From NCBI GenBank assembly GCA_001600415.1, contig BCJX01000004.1:1945064-2009063 (forward strand): a stretch of DNA of 64,000 nt. Direction: 5' to 3'. Position numbers and translations under genes: made by a program. The notes beneath the pieces were generated by a model. The model was not told the DNA's origin and ran no database searches. It was given only the letters and a program-made list of their open reading frames with translations. Below, one piece after another: positions 54,647-64,000 of this stretch (position 1 is its first letter; each line of letters starts with the position of its first letter). The stretch is from Pascua guehoae. Lineage: Eukaryota > Basidiomycota > Tremellomycetes > Trichosporonales > Trichosporonaceae.

Positions 54647-56378
54647 ATGGTCAAGCTCACCATCGTCGAAGACCGCCCCACGCCAAAGGAGGTGTACAAC
54701 TGGCGCGTCTATGCCTTTGCCTCGCTCGCCTGCTGGGCCTCCATCCTCATTGGCTATGACGTGAGTGACACTGCGCAACTTCGCAACTTGCACCACCTCA
54801 ACTCGTGCTGATGACAGTCTGCATTTATTGGAACGTCAATGGCTCTCCCGAGTTTCAAGGAGGAGTTTTCACTCGACACCAAGTCGCAAACCGAGGTCAA
54901 CTTTCTGAACGCCAACATTGTTTCCTGCTACCGTACGTCGGCTTTGGAAAGCAAATAATAATAATAATTCATGACCTGGTTCTAACAACTCAGAGGCGGG
55001 ATGCTTTTTCGGTGCGCTCTGCGGCTACTTTGTTGGCTTTTACTTTGGCCGCAAGTGGGGTCTTTTCGTCGCGGCCATGATCTTCAACGTCGGTGCCGTC
55101 CTGCAGACTGTGGCCTCGCACAAGACTGGACTCGGGATCATGTACGCCGGGCGTGTGATTGCGGGCTGGAGTGTCGGTGTGTGCTCCAACCTCACACCCA
55201 TCTACATTGCCGAAATTTCGCCACCTGCCATTCGCGGCCGTCTCATCGGTCTCTACGAGCTGGGCTGGCAGATTGGTGCCGTCGTCGGCTTCTGGATCAA
55301 CTACGGCATTACGCAGCACATTCCCAAGAGCAACAAGCAGTGGATCATTTCGTTTGCCGTTCAGCTCATTCCCGGCGGCTGCCTCGCAATCGGTTCCGTC
55401 TTCCTCAAGGAGTCGCCTCGTTACCTCGCATCCCGTGACAAGAACGAGCTGGCGCTCAAGAACCTTGCCTACCTCCGCCACCTTCCCGCCAACCACAGCT
55501 ACGTCCAGGAGGAAATGTTCGAGATCCAGAGTGCCATTGAACACGACGAGCAGCTTGCCGGCCCAGGTCTCAAGGGCCCCATCATCACCCTCTGCCGCTC
55601 GCCAAAGTACCTCAAGCGTCTCGGCCTCTGTGTCATGCTCTTCGCCATGCAGAACGGAACCGGTATCAACGCCATCAACTACTACTCGCCCACCGTTTTC
55701 AAGTCGATCGGCGTGACCGGCACCAGCACCTCGCTCCTGACCACGGGCGTGTTTGGTATCCTCAAGTTCCTCGGTGCCGTCGTCTGGCTCCTCTACCTCG
55801 TCGACCGCTTCGGCCGCAAGCCCCTCCTCATCGGTGGTTCCATCGGTGGTTCGCTCTCCATGATCTGGATCGCCATCTACATTGCAGTCGCCAAGCCTGA
55901 ACAGAACCCCTCGGGCTCACTCAGCGGTGGTGGCATTTCGGCCATTGTTGCCTTCTACATTTGGACCATCTTCTACGGCCCCACTTGGAACGGTACCCCG
56001 TGGGTCTTTGGCGCAGAGTCGATGCCCACCTTCATCCGTTCGGCGACCCAAGCCATCATCGCATCGTCAAACTGGCTCTTCGCTTTCCTCATCGCCCGCT
56101 TCACGCCCCAGATGTTCGCCGCTATGGAGTATGGCGTCTACCTCTTCTTCGCAGTCCTCATGATCATCTCGATCCCCATCGTCTGGCTCATTATCCCCGA
56201 GACGTCGGGTATCCCGCTCGAGAGCATGGACCTGCTCTTCGACCGTCCCGCCCGCACCGCTCACCGCGATGTCCAGGAGCAGCTTCGCGCCGAACACAAC
56301 CAGCACCCCGTTACCGACGAAAAGTACGGAGAGTCCCACGTCGAGACGGTTGACAGGAAGTCCACGACTTCGGTTTGA
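54647..56378 (+). CDS. qutD: Quinate permease-like MFS sugar-family transporter (qutD/qa-y type)
   Basis: Exons 54647-54760, 54818-54932, 54994-56378 (537 residues). Proton-coupled uptake at the plasma membrane, 12 TM. The N-terminus (MVKLTIVEDRPTPKEVYNWRVY, then FASLACWASILIGYDSAFIGTSMALPSF) is characteristic of fungal quinate permeases. Sugar-porter signatures: FGRKWGL after TM2, GRVIAGWSVGVCSNLTPIYIAEISPPAIRGRL, the PESPRYL-like KESPRYLASRDK, NAINYYSPTVFKSIGV, LVDRFGRKP, WVFGAESMP and the terminal PETSG-IPLE block. The neighbouring quinate enzymes support quinate as substrate. Confidence 0.88.
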
Positions 56379-56945
56379 GAGCTTTCCATCTTCATCTTAT
56401 GATTGTCACAAAAGAGTCAAGAATTATCCACATCCCCAGTATCTTCGTTGTAAGAGGTAGAGCATCGTGCCATGCAATCAGTTGGCCAAACTGTCATCAC
56501 TTCCCACCCGGAATTTGGAGTGCAAGAGTGGCAGTCCTTTGAAGCCGGAGGACCCGAAGAAGTGATAATAGCGTTCACTATCAGGCTTTCACTCCGGCCC
56601 CAGTTGAACAGCTGGGTTTAATGTAACAGACACACAAGATCACTATAACTGAAACGCCGGGCCGAGTAGGACTTGTGGTGATATCCAGTTGGGTGCTAGC
56701 TCTAGTTGCCGGCTGTCGGCTGTGTCCGAGGTCAGCCGGGGTCACCTGATGTTCCGTGCCTTGATGGCAGCTACTTAGGAACTAGCCGGCAACTAGATAT
56801 CTTGCTTCGCTTCACAGTCTATCATTGCCGCATGCAACACTAACTCGTCTTCACTACTCTCGTCTCGCTGACCCGTTGAGAACGGCTTCGACATTGACCT
56901 TACAGTGTACTTGGTAGTGACCAGTGGCGCACCCTCCGCTCTGCA
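56379..56945. other. Intergenic region
   Basis: 3' end of the permease gene and promoter of the hydrolase gene. Nothing else is seen. Confidence 0.45.
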
Positions 56946-58044
56946 ATGTCCAGACCACTCGTCCCCCAGGGAACGGGCACGGCCAACGTGCTCATGGTCA
57001 ACAATGGCCATCTTGCGCTCTCAACCATGGACACCTGGTATGATACCACAGACGACAGCGACATTACCCCGCCCGTCATGTGCTTTGTCATTGAAAGGGA
57101 CGGCAAGCACTATCTCTGGGTATGTACACCTCGAATATCTCCTGCGATGCGACGACGGTTTGGTGGCAGCTCAGACATGACAGCCTGACGCCAGGACCTC
57201 GGCATGCGCCCGGACATCGAGAATGTCAACATTGCCACGCGCTCAGGCTGGAAGCGTGCGCCGCCATCCATCCGCCGGCCACTCCCCGCCAGCCTCCCGG
57301 CGCACCTTGCGCCATCGGCCGTATACCTGAGCCACTATCACTGGGACCACAGCGGGGACGTGGCCGCTCTCCCACCCGGCTTGCCAGTGTATGTTGGCGC
57401 GGGGTCGATTCACGGTATCCGCACGGGAGGTTGGGGAAGCACGTCGGCTCGGTAGAGGACGCGCACGTGGGACGGCTAGTCGAGCTGCCTGCGGGTACGA
57501 TACAGGTGGACGGGTTTCCAGACCTGGGCGTCGACGTGTTTGGCGACGGCAGCTTTGTGGTTGTTCCTGGACCAGGCGTAAGTGGTTTCCCACCCGGTGG
57601 GACTCTTTCCCCTGCTGTGGTACTGACGACAGCACTGTGCGGGCCACAGTATCGCCATTGTCCGCGTCCAATCGTCCCCAGACGCATGTGAGCGCGCTCG
57701 TCCCAACCGCCATGCTGACCCTAGACATTGTCCTCGGCGGCGACGCTGGCCACAACCGTGCAGTGTACGACCCCTGTCCGTGCCACGGCGCCACCGCAGG
57801 GTTCTCGACCAAACGGCCGATCCACCAGGACGAGCCTGTTGCGCGCGAGACGATTGCCCGTGTTAGTGGCATCCATGCCCGCGACGACGTGTGGGTGATC
57901 CTCGCGCACGAGATCGAGGTCGTGCGCGCTGTGCCCGAGGACGTGTGGTTGGGCGACTGGCGGGAGAAGGGGTGGAAGCAGAAGGTGGCGGAGGAGAGGA
58001 GGCGGGGTAGCGAGAAGGGGTGTTTTGCGGGTGAGCGAACATGA
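56946..58044 (+). CDS. Metallo-beta-lactamase-fold hydrolase
   Basis: Exons 56946-57119, 57195-57414, 57456-57577, 57633-57687, 57725-58044 (296 residues). The zinc ligands of the fold are present in order: LSHYHWDHSGD (HxHxDH), AGHS with its His, GGDAGHN (Asp) and VILAHE (last His). This is the layout of the lactonase/AttM-like and other MBL hydrolases. The third intron boundary (57415-57455, GTATCC...GTAG) is needed to pass from one frame to the next; its donor is weaker than the others, so a one-base error here is the alternative. The gene follows the quinate permease on the same strand, which makes a role with lactones or esters of hydroxy acids imaginable but unproven. Confidence 0.75.
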
Positions 58045-58827
58045 AGCGACACGCGGGGGTAGGGACGACCAGTTCAAGCAATGCCTCCTCGGTCATTGGG
58101 AGCGTTGACAATGAACCTCTTCTGGTATGATCATTATGCCATGAGTTCAGTGTGTGATTGGTTTACCAACATCGACACTGTCGCAGGTAACTTCCGCCCT
58201 GACCATTTGACAAATGCTGCAGTAAGCTCCGTTGCAATCGTGCACTCAACTGTATTTGACATGGCCCCCTCCGTGGGGCCGTGCGGCACCTGATGCGAGA
58301 CGGACGGTCAATGAATCAGACCAAGTCACTGTGGGGGGGGGCGGGGGTGAGGCCCGTATCCCTGACCGGATAACCTTGGGCTGAGTGACCTTTTGACGGA
58401 TGGCCGTGGGTCGACGAAATGGCAACCGTGCCACCATCTCCACCCCTCCCTGTTCGAGGTCGTGCCAACACCGCCTAGCTGCCAGACGCAAAAAACTACA
58501 GTGAGATGGACGAGTTAGGAATCGAACCAAAGACCTCGACAATGAGTGCGCGGGATGTGACCACATCTTGCGAATGTCGCGCTCTACCAACTGAGCTACA
58601 CGCCCCTCGGCAACATGACTGTGGGCAGCGTTTGGAATCGTTCCCCCCGAACGCACACCGTATCTGAATGTTGTGATCGGGACAGCCTTGTGGCAGCGCC
58701 ACGCGGTGCGCGGAACTGTGGGCCGCGGCGTGAGGCCCTATGAGCCCTAATGTTCCGTATCCCCAGCTTGGCATGTTACTCTATCCTCTAGTTTCTACAG
58801 CATGAAATACAGGCACCTGTTCTAAAA
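58045..58827. other. Intergenic region with tRNA-Ala
   Basis: Besides the tRNA I see nothing supported. A run of 9 G and a G-rich stretch occur near 58331-58345. Confidence 0.45.
58507..58605 (-). tRNA. tRNA-Ala (CGC), with 26-nt intron
   Basis: Minus strand: acceptor GGGCGTG pairs with CTCGTCC (one mismatch and one G-T), discriminator A. The D-arm is GCTCAGTTGGTAGAGC. The anticodon stem CGACA/TGTCG encloses TT-CGC-A. A 26-nt intron follows base 37. The T-arm contains GGTTCGATTCC. The mature length is 73 nt. Confidence 0.88.
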
Positions 58828-61032
58828 TCAATGGTGATACATATTCCGAGGTGGGTATCCGACATTGCCTCCTCCGTGTCTGGCGGCATCCCAGCCCTGG
58901 GGCGCCTGATGCGCGACGGGTGGTCGTGAATCGTGCCGAGCCGCCATGGGGGGTTGTGGCGCGTATCCCTGATGATGCGTCGGGACACCTTGGATTGGGT
59001 GACCATGCGAAGGGTGGCCGTAGGGTTGGGCGTGGTGACCATGTGGGGGTTGAGGGTGGTAACGTCCAGCGTGGTAATCGTGGGGTCCAGGTTGGTGACC
59101 GTGGCCATATCCATTGCCGTTTGGGTGGTGTCCGTTTTGATACGCGTCCTGCTGATGCATCTCCCAATCGCTCTGGCCTGACCGGCAGGGCTGGAAGCAT
59201 GATCGCCCCGGTGCGCAAGAGCAAGAGCAACAGCAAGACGAGCACGACGAGCAGCAAGACGAGCACGGCCAACAGCACGCCGACCACGACCAGCAAGAAC
59301 ATGGGCAGAGCGATGCCCACGACCAGCCTTTGAAGGGGCGCAAGATGGAGAATGGCGTCCCAGATTGGTGCGCAGCGGGGCCATGGTATGGGGCCTGGGG
59401 TTCGGCGGAGCGACTGCGTGGTGCTTGAGGGTTGATGCCGCGGGGTGTTCCGGTCGCGAGGCCACGGGGTGCGGGGGCGGACGAAGGAGCGAAGCCTCGG
59501 TCCACAGGAGCACCGCGAGAGGTCGGCGCTGGCGGGGCGAGGGCCCACTGATTCGGGTGGCCCTGCGTTCGTCGGTCGGGCGCAGGAGGCGCAGGATATG
59601 CCGGTTCGAATGGCATTGAAGGATGTCTGGCCGGATCGTGGCGGCCAGCCCAGGCGTGAACAGCGCCGTGGGCCAAGTCTGCCATTGATTGCTCGTTACG
59701 GGGAAGTGTCCATTTCGCTGCCTTCTCGGCCTCGTCGGGCTTTTCGTCCGTCTGAATGACGGGCTGGTCGTAGTGCCATGTGGCAGACGTGAGGCCGTTG
59801 TCAGCGGTGACGAGGATGATCTGATCGGGGGTGCTGGGTCGCACATAAAGAGTCATTCGAATCCGAGTATCGCCGTCGCCTTCGACATTCTTCTCCCAGT
59901 CGTCGGGCCAGCGCTGCGTGGGGTGGGGAAGAAGTGGGGGGAGTGCCGGCTCCTTGAGAATCATTGTCTGAGCCCAGCCAGTGGGGGGTGGTGTGATTGA
60001 CATGCCCCCTCTGTCGTTCGCCAACGAAATCAAATTGTCGATCTCATCCGTAGCGTACTCTGGAAACCGAAGGGCAATAAGCGGATGCCCGGCGTTGTTC
60101 GCGTAGTCGACCAAGACGCCTGTTTGCTGCTTTGAGGGCCAGGTGCCGGCCCCATCCGTCTTTTTTAATCGATCGTTGAGGGCGCTATTAGCGTCTAGGG
60201 CGAGAATGAAACCCCCACGGAGTTGACATTTCGGAGTCATCCTGAGGACTTCTTCCCAAGTGGTTGGTTCATCACTCGGGACACTTGTGTCGTCGGCCGA
60301 CGCTGGTTTGTGCCACGTTTGATTACTGAATTCTTGCTTCTTGTGCCAAGAACCGGGAGTTGTGGACGAAATGGTGCACGCGATATCGGAAAAGTACTGG
60401 GGTCACGAATTGCTGAACCTTGTTGTCGTCCGGAGCGGAGTTGAGCAATAGAACGATTGAATGTCCGTTGTACTTTCGGCGAAGTGCAGCCGCCAGCTTG
60501 TGGTAAGCTGCGGCGCGGGCGTACGCCAGCTCGTCGAGACTCCAAGCATTGAAGTTGATCAATTCAAGGTCCTGTGAGGAATTAGCGTCTGGTCCTCAAC
60601 AGTGCTTACTGTCTGGCCCGTTGTCTTCTCAAATATCTGTCGGGGATACATCCCTCGCGCAGCTGTTGCAGCTGGACGAAAGGTGTGGGGGTCACAAGTC
60701 CCTCTGCCATCCTCGTACACCCGTCCTCGTGCCACTGCCGTGGTAGCACTCAGGCTTGCCTTTGCTTTGGCACGTAGTTTTGAGTCGCCCTTGCTGACGT
60801 CGTTGGTGATGCGGTTATCAAGCCAACAGAAAGCAAAGACCGGATCGGCGCTCGTAGGCCCGCTCCTTATATACTTGCTGTTCTCAATATGGGCAGTTCG
60901 CACCACATCAGGGCTCAGGATATAAATGGGGCGTTTCCCGATGGGCTCAATGGGGTCACACAGCTCTGGAGGTGAGTTGCCGAGGAGGTGGTCGATAAGT
61001 GGATATGTGGTTGGGCGGGATGTCGGGTTCAT
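58828..61032 (-). CDS. Unrecognised protein with Cys/Ser-rich segment and His/Gly/Pro-rich tail
   Basis: Exons on the minus strand: 61032-60610, 60571-60327, 60241-58828 (693 residues). Residues 1-300 look globular (PLIDHLLGNSPPELCDPIEP; RPIYILSPDVVRTAHIEN; VFAFCWLDNRITNDV; NGHSIVLLLNSAPDD; GGFILALDANSALNDR) with alternating hydrophobic strands, but I recognise no family. Intron 2 uses GTAATC as donor; it is phase 2 and restores the frame exactly. From about 440 the protein is Pro/Arg/Ala-rich. About 530-585 is a Trp/Cys/Ser-only run, and the last 110 residues are His/Gly/Pro/Tyr-rich, like a disordered or prion-like tail. The same DNA in another frame encodes about 38 nearly pure Val/Leu residues (see findings), so an extra splice that turns this part into a membrane segment cannot be excluded. 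Confidence 0.55.
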
Positions 61033-61123
61033 TTCGAAGGCGGTGGCGAGACAATTGAATGAGAGGGAGAGGACGATTTCAATGTTGAACGACTGTTAAC
61101 GTGAGAGAGAGAAGGCGAGGGGA

Positions 61124-61143
61124 GGGGGGGGGGGGGGGGGGGG
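61124..61143. repeat. Poly-G tract (20 G)
   Basis: Uninterrupted run of 20 G in the presumed promoter/leader of the minus-strand gene that starts at 61032. Confidence 0.9.
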
Positions 61144-61341
61144 AAGTGCTGCTAAGGCGAAGCTTGCTTTAAGTAGACCAGTACAATACGGCCGGGAGGT
61201 GCAACATGTTTTCAGGCAAGTCGATATTGAACCATATGCTGTACAGTACAGTGCGATGCAGTACAAAACAAAGGCGATGTACCAACTCGAGGGGTACAAG
61301 GGGGAGGCGCTGCCATTGGGAAGGGGGTGAAAACGTAGGAC

Positions 61342-61541
61342 GGGAAGGGCAGTGTAGTGCCTGTGACAGTCGCAGGAGTAAGTTTGGTATCCGACAGCAC
61401 CCCCTTTAGTTTAATTAGCATGCATGGAGCTGAACTCGCCATAGCAGCAAGTATGACGAGAAGGGCAGTGTAGTGCCTGTAACAGTAGCAGGAGTAAGTT
61501 TGGTATCCAACAGCATCCCCTTGGGTTAATTAGCATGCATA
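61342..61541 (+). repeat. Direct repeat, two units of about 85 bp with 116-bp period
   Basis: GAAGGGCAGTGTAGTGCCTGT at 61344 recurs at 61460. Similarity continues through CAGGAGTAAGTTTGGTATCC and AGCACCCCCTTT/AGCATCCCCTTG to TTAATTAGCATGCAT, with a few substitutions. Confidence 0.9.
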
Positions 61542-61711
61542 TGACTAGGGTGGGTTCCCAAACTAATCTCATCCTTGGTTGCGTTGACTCGACTCGAATC
61601 GTCTGGGACAAGTGGCCGTGCCTGAATCGCACCCTTGTTTATAATGCACTCCATCGTCCCTCCCATCTCTCCATCGTACACTTCTCCACTTGTCACCATC
61701 ACTACACTTGA

Positions 61712-62830
61712 ATGCCCGACATGGAATCATCGCCATCCCCCCTCACCGACATGCCAGCTGCTTCCGCATCGACCGATCAGCGGATTGAACCCACACTGTA
61801 CGCAATGTGCCGCAGCAAGGCCTGAGGGCTAATCCATTCGCAGCCCAGTTTCATCAAGTGGCGAGTTTAAGGACGAGTCGTACTTTACTGGCTCTTCCAA
61901 TGCCGAGGACTATATCATAGACCTCACCGTGCCCGCAGATCGGTGAGTAGCAGATAACCGAGAGATATTCTCGCTGTCAGGGAGCTGGATGTGTCGATGA
62001 AGCTCGATATTGGATACACTGAGTGAGCTAACTCCAGCCAACCGGTCGACATCCAAGCGTATCTGGAGCTCATCGGGATCGATCTGAGGTTCAAACAGTT
62101 CCCCGATGACCCAATGTGGAATGGCAACAACAATGCCCCAAAGGATGCAGATCCATACAGTCCCCGCTTAGATCTTGTATCCGAGGGTCTCCAGGCGCTC
62201 GTAAATGTCTCCCAGTCGAAGGAGCATGGATTCTGGATGCAGGCATCCGACATCACCCCGGAAGACATGGCGCGTTTCCCTCATCACCCTTGGCTGGCGA
62301 GCTTGATTCGTACAAACCGGCTTCAGCAAGTTTCCCTCGACCTTGAAGAAGCCGACAGCAGGAGGAGATCTTGGCGACAGGTTTTCTATGTGCGTCTGCA
62401 ATATATTGGTTGCTAACTGTAGACCAATGTTCGACAAGCATTTCCCGATGGGCTGCAAGGCCCAGAGGTGAGCGCACGTTGGGTGTCCGGTACGAAAAAG
62501 TTCTACGGTAATGATCGTCTGGTCAGAAAGTACGCCAAGTCTACCCCGCAGGAGCTGGAGAACCTATCAGACGCGGATGTTGTACTGGCCACTCGCTTCA
62601 TCGTCTCGCCCGGCATTTTTCACGTCAAATACGGCCTCTATCCCTGTCCCGACTGGCATCAGGAACTTTTCGACGAGGACCCCCAGGAATACGCGGATAT
62701 GGTATGGGACTATATACGGATCGGACATGTACTACCAGAGCCGCCCGTGGGATGGGCAGAGTATGGTGAAGAGAAGGCGGCTGAGAGGGAGAGGGCAAAG
62801 AATGCAGAGGGGCGTGCGGAGGACGCGTAA
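61712..62830 (+). CDS. Unrecognised 314-residue protein
   Basis: Exons 61712-61797, 61844-61942, 62038-62389, 62423-62830; all boundaries have GT..AG signals and consistent phases. It begins MPDMESSPSPLTD and has no signal peptide or membrane segment. A mixed alpha/beta body has a charged, Trp-containing C-terminal half (GTKKFYGNDRLVRKYAKS; LATRFIVSPGIFHVKYGLYPCPDWHQELF; GWAEYGEEKAAERERAK). I do not recognise a family. Intron 2 (95 nt) is longer than typical here. It is divergent from the unrecognised gene at 58828-61032. Confidence 0.6.
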
Positions 62831-63114
62831 CAGACCACCCGCGTTGTATGTGACCTAGACATGCATGAGTATTCCCACTACAGTACATAAGACTATGTAC
62901 AGATTATGTAGATAAGCCAGCCGCAGCAACCTGACATTCGTCGCAAGAACCAAGGTGGTCAGTTAGTCCGCCTTCACGTGGCTAGCGGGTTGTCACTTTC
63001 GTGCCTGTTGACAAACACGTTCAGCAACATCTCAGCCACCCACGTCACTCTCGTTCTGAAACAAAAGCCACTTGAATCCCACCTACATCCACTTCCATCC
63101 ACCTCTTCGTCATC

Positions 63115-63691
63115 ATGGCCAAGGACAAGCCCCGCCTCTATGTTGGACTATACGCACGAGGCGCCAGTGCCGCCCCAAACACGTGCGTTGCCGACGCCAG
63201 AACTCTAATTCTCACGCGCACGCAGGTACCACTGGGCACTGCTCACGGGGAGCAAGGACGACGTGCAAGATCCCCGCGGGACTCAGTTCCACGTCAAGAA
63301 CATTCTCCGCGACGGCATCGAGGTATGGACGTATGAAGAGATTGACCTCGCGGCCGTGAGAGCCCCGCGCCTGCTCGTGCGCGTGCGCCTCGCCAAGGTC
63401 GCAGACATGGCTGCGCTCCAGCGCGTCCTCGGCGCCGTCCATGTCCCCACCGGTCCAGCAGCGGACGTGCCGGACTGGCGGTGCACGACATGGGTGCGCG
63501 ATGCGCTGCGGGCGCTTGTGGACGAGGGCGTGTTGGGAAGCAAGGGGAATCTGTCATGGGACAACGTACGCGCCGAGGCCGAGCGGTATGTCACGACCAA
63601 GAAGCGCCAAGGGAGATTTGACGTCGGCAAGGATGATGGGATTGCGTGCCCCACGTTCGACCTGATAGAGGGTAGGGAGACGACGCTGTAG
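63115..63691 (+). CDS. Small fungal protein of unknown function with YHWALL motif
   Basis: Exons 63115-63182 and 63226-63691 (177 residues). It starts MAKDKPRLYVGLYARG, and the intron joins T to YHWALLTGSKDD. The blocks YHWALLtG, GTQFHVKN, WTYEEIDL, RLLVRVRLAKVADM and CTTWVRDAL are, from memory, those of a widespread uncharacterised fungal family in which a conserved His (YHWA) and Cys (xCxxWV) recur, reminiscent of a small papain-like fold. That link is a guess. Short leader, no signal peptide. Confidence 0.7.
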
Positions 63692-64000
63692 CGGTCGGTG
63701 CCTCGTGCCCGACTCGACCTGCTCGATTGCATTACATGTATCCACGGCCGATAGATGATGGTGTCCTGCTTGCTACGTGCTCGCGTCTGAACACCAGGTC
63801 CTGCGATGATAAGCCCGCCGCGCCAAGCGCACCTACACAGGCGCAAGCCGATCCGGAGAACCACGACCACAAGCAGTTCCCACCAATCTCTGCCAGCCTC
63901 TTCTGACTCGGCAGTTGTGTGCTGTCTCAGCAGACGCTCGGCGGATACATTCATGTGTCGGATGTCGCGGATGCAGCGTCCAGGCCATTGGAGAGCCACG
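63692..64000. other. Terminal intergenic stretch
   Basis: 3' end of the preceding gene. A minus-strand open frame enters from the window edge (to 63999) but it overlaps the gene above and has no recognisable domain. Confidence 0.4.

Larger units (their letters stand above)
61033..61711. other. Intergenic region between divergent genes
   Basis: Divergent promoters of the two unrecognised genes. It contains a 20-G homopolymer (61124-61143) and a two-unit direct repeat, listed below. Confidence 0.5.

Overview
The window is nuclear DNA of a basidiomycetous fungus. It is GC-rich and gene-dense. Most genes are split by 40-60 nt introns with GTGAGT/GTACGT donors and CAG/TAG acceptors. The protein set (a roughly 2200-residue adenylate cyclase with RA, LRR, PP2C-like and cyclase parts, a Cdh1-type APC/C activator, DAL5-family permeases, a quinate catabolic cluster, a fungal GT18 enzyme and intron-containing tRNA genes) fits a Tremellomycetes yeast, possibly of the order Trichosporonales. 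That placement is inferred from gene content and architecture only. All exon coordinates were assigned by hand from reading frames and splice consensus; wherever a full model is given the summed exon lengths are a multiple of three.

Layout. 1-746: C-terminal end of a GH85-like endo-beta-N-acetylglucosaminidase. 2104-4948 (+): Zn2Cys6 transcription factor in 11 exons. 5382-6290 (-): Ada-type DNA repair/regulatory protein. 7521-9195 (-): DAL5-family permease. 9196-12411: gene-poor, with a 55-N assembly gap. 12412-14584 (+): Cdh1/Fizzy-related WD40 protein. 16811-23570 (+): adenylate cyclase. 24012-26382 (+): F-box protein. 26383-29585: repeat-rich, with an apparently undescribed MITE-like family and a 187-bp-period duplication. 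29586-32548 (+): GT18 glycosyltransferase. 33857-38629 (+): intronless 1590-residue protein with eight RanBP2-type zinc fingers and C-terminal ubiquitin-interacting-motif-like helices. 38630-41321: tRNA-Val, a Kelch fragment and short repeats. 41322-41759 (+): small secreted Cys protein. 42632-43630 (+): NmrA-like oxidoreductase. 44047-44137: tRNA-Lys. 44277-46218 (-): second DAL5-family permease. 47232-48766 (+): protein with two tandem BTB-like halves.

The clearest functional unit is a quinate/shikimate utilisation cluster at 49421-56378: quinate/shikimate dehydrogenase (-), 3-dehydroshikimate dehydratase (-), type II 3-dehydroquinase (+) and a quinate permease-like sugar-family transporter (+). 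The dehydratase and dehydroquinase are divergent and share a 516-bp intergenic promoter region. Together they would import quinate, oxidise it to 3-dehydroquinate, dehydrate that to 3-dehydroshikimate and convert it to protocatechuate. A metallo-beta-lactamase-fold hydrolase (56946-58044, +) lies beside the permease. The end of the window holds tRNA-Ala (58507-58605, -), an unrecognised Cys/His/Gly-rich protein (58828-61032, -), an unrecognised 314-residue protein (61712-62830, +) and a small conserved-looking protein (63115-63691, +).

The strongest candidates for something new are the zinc-finger/UIM scaffold protein, the MITE family, the dual-frame low-complexity segment at about 59150-59340, and the tandem-BTB gene.
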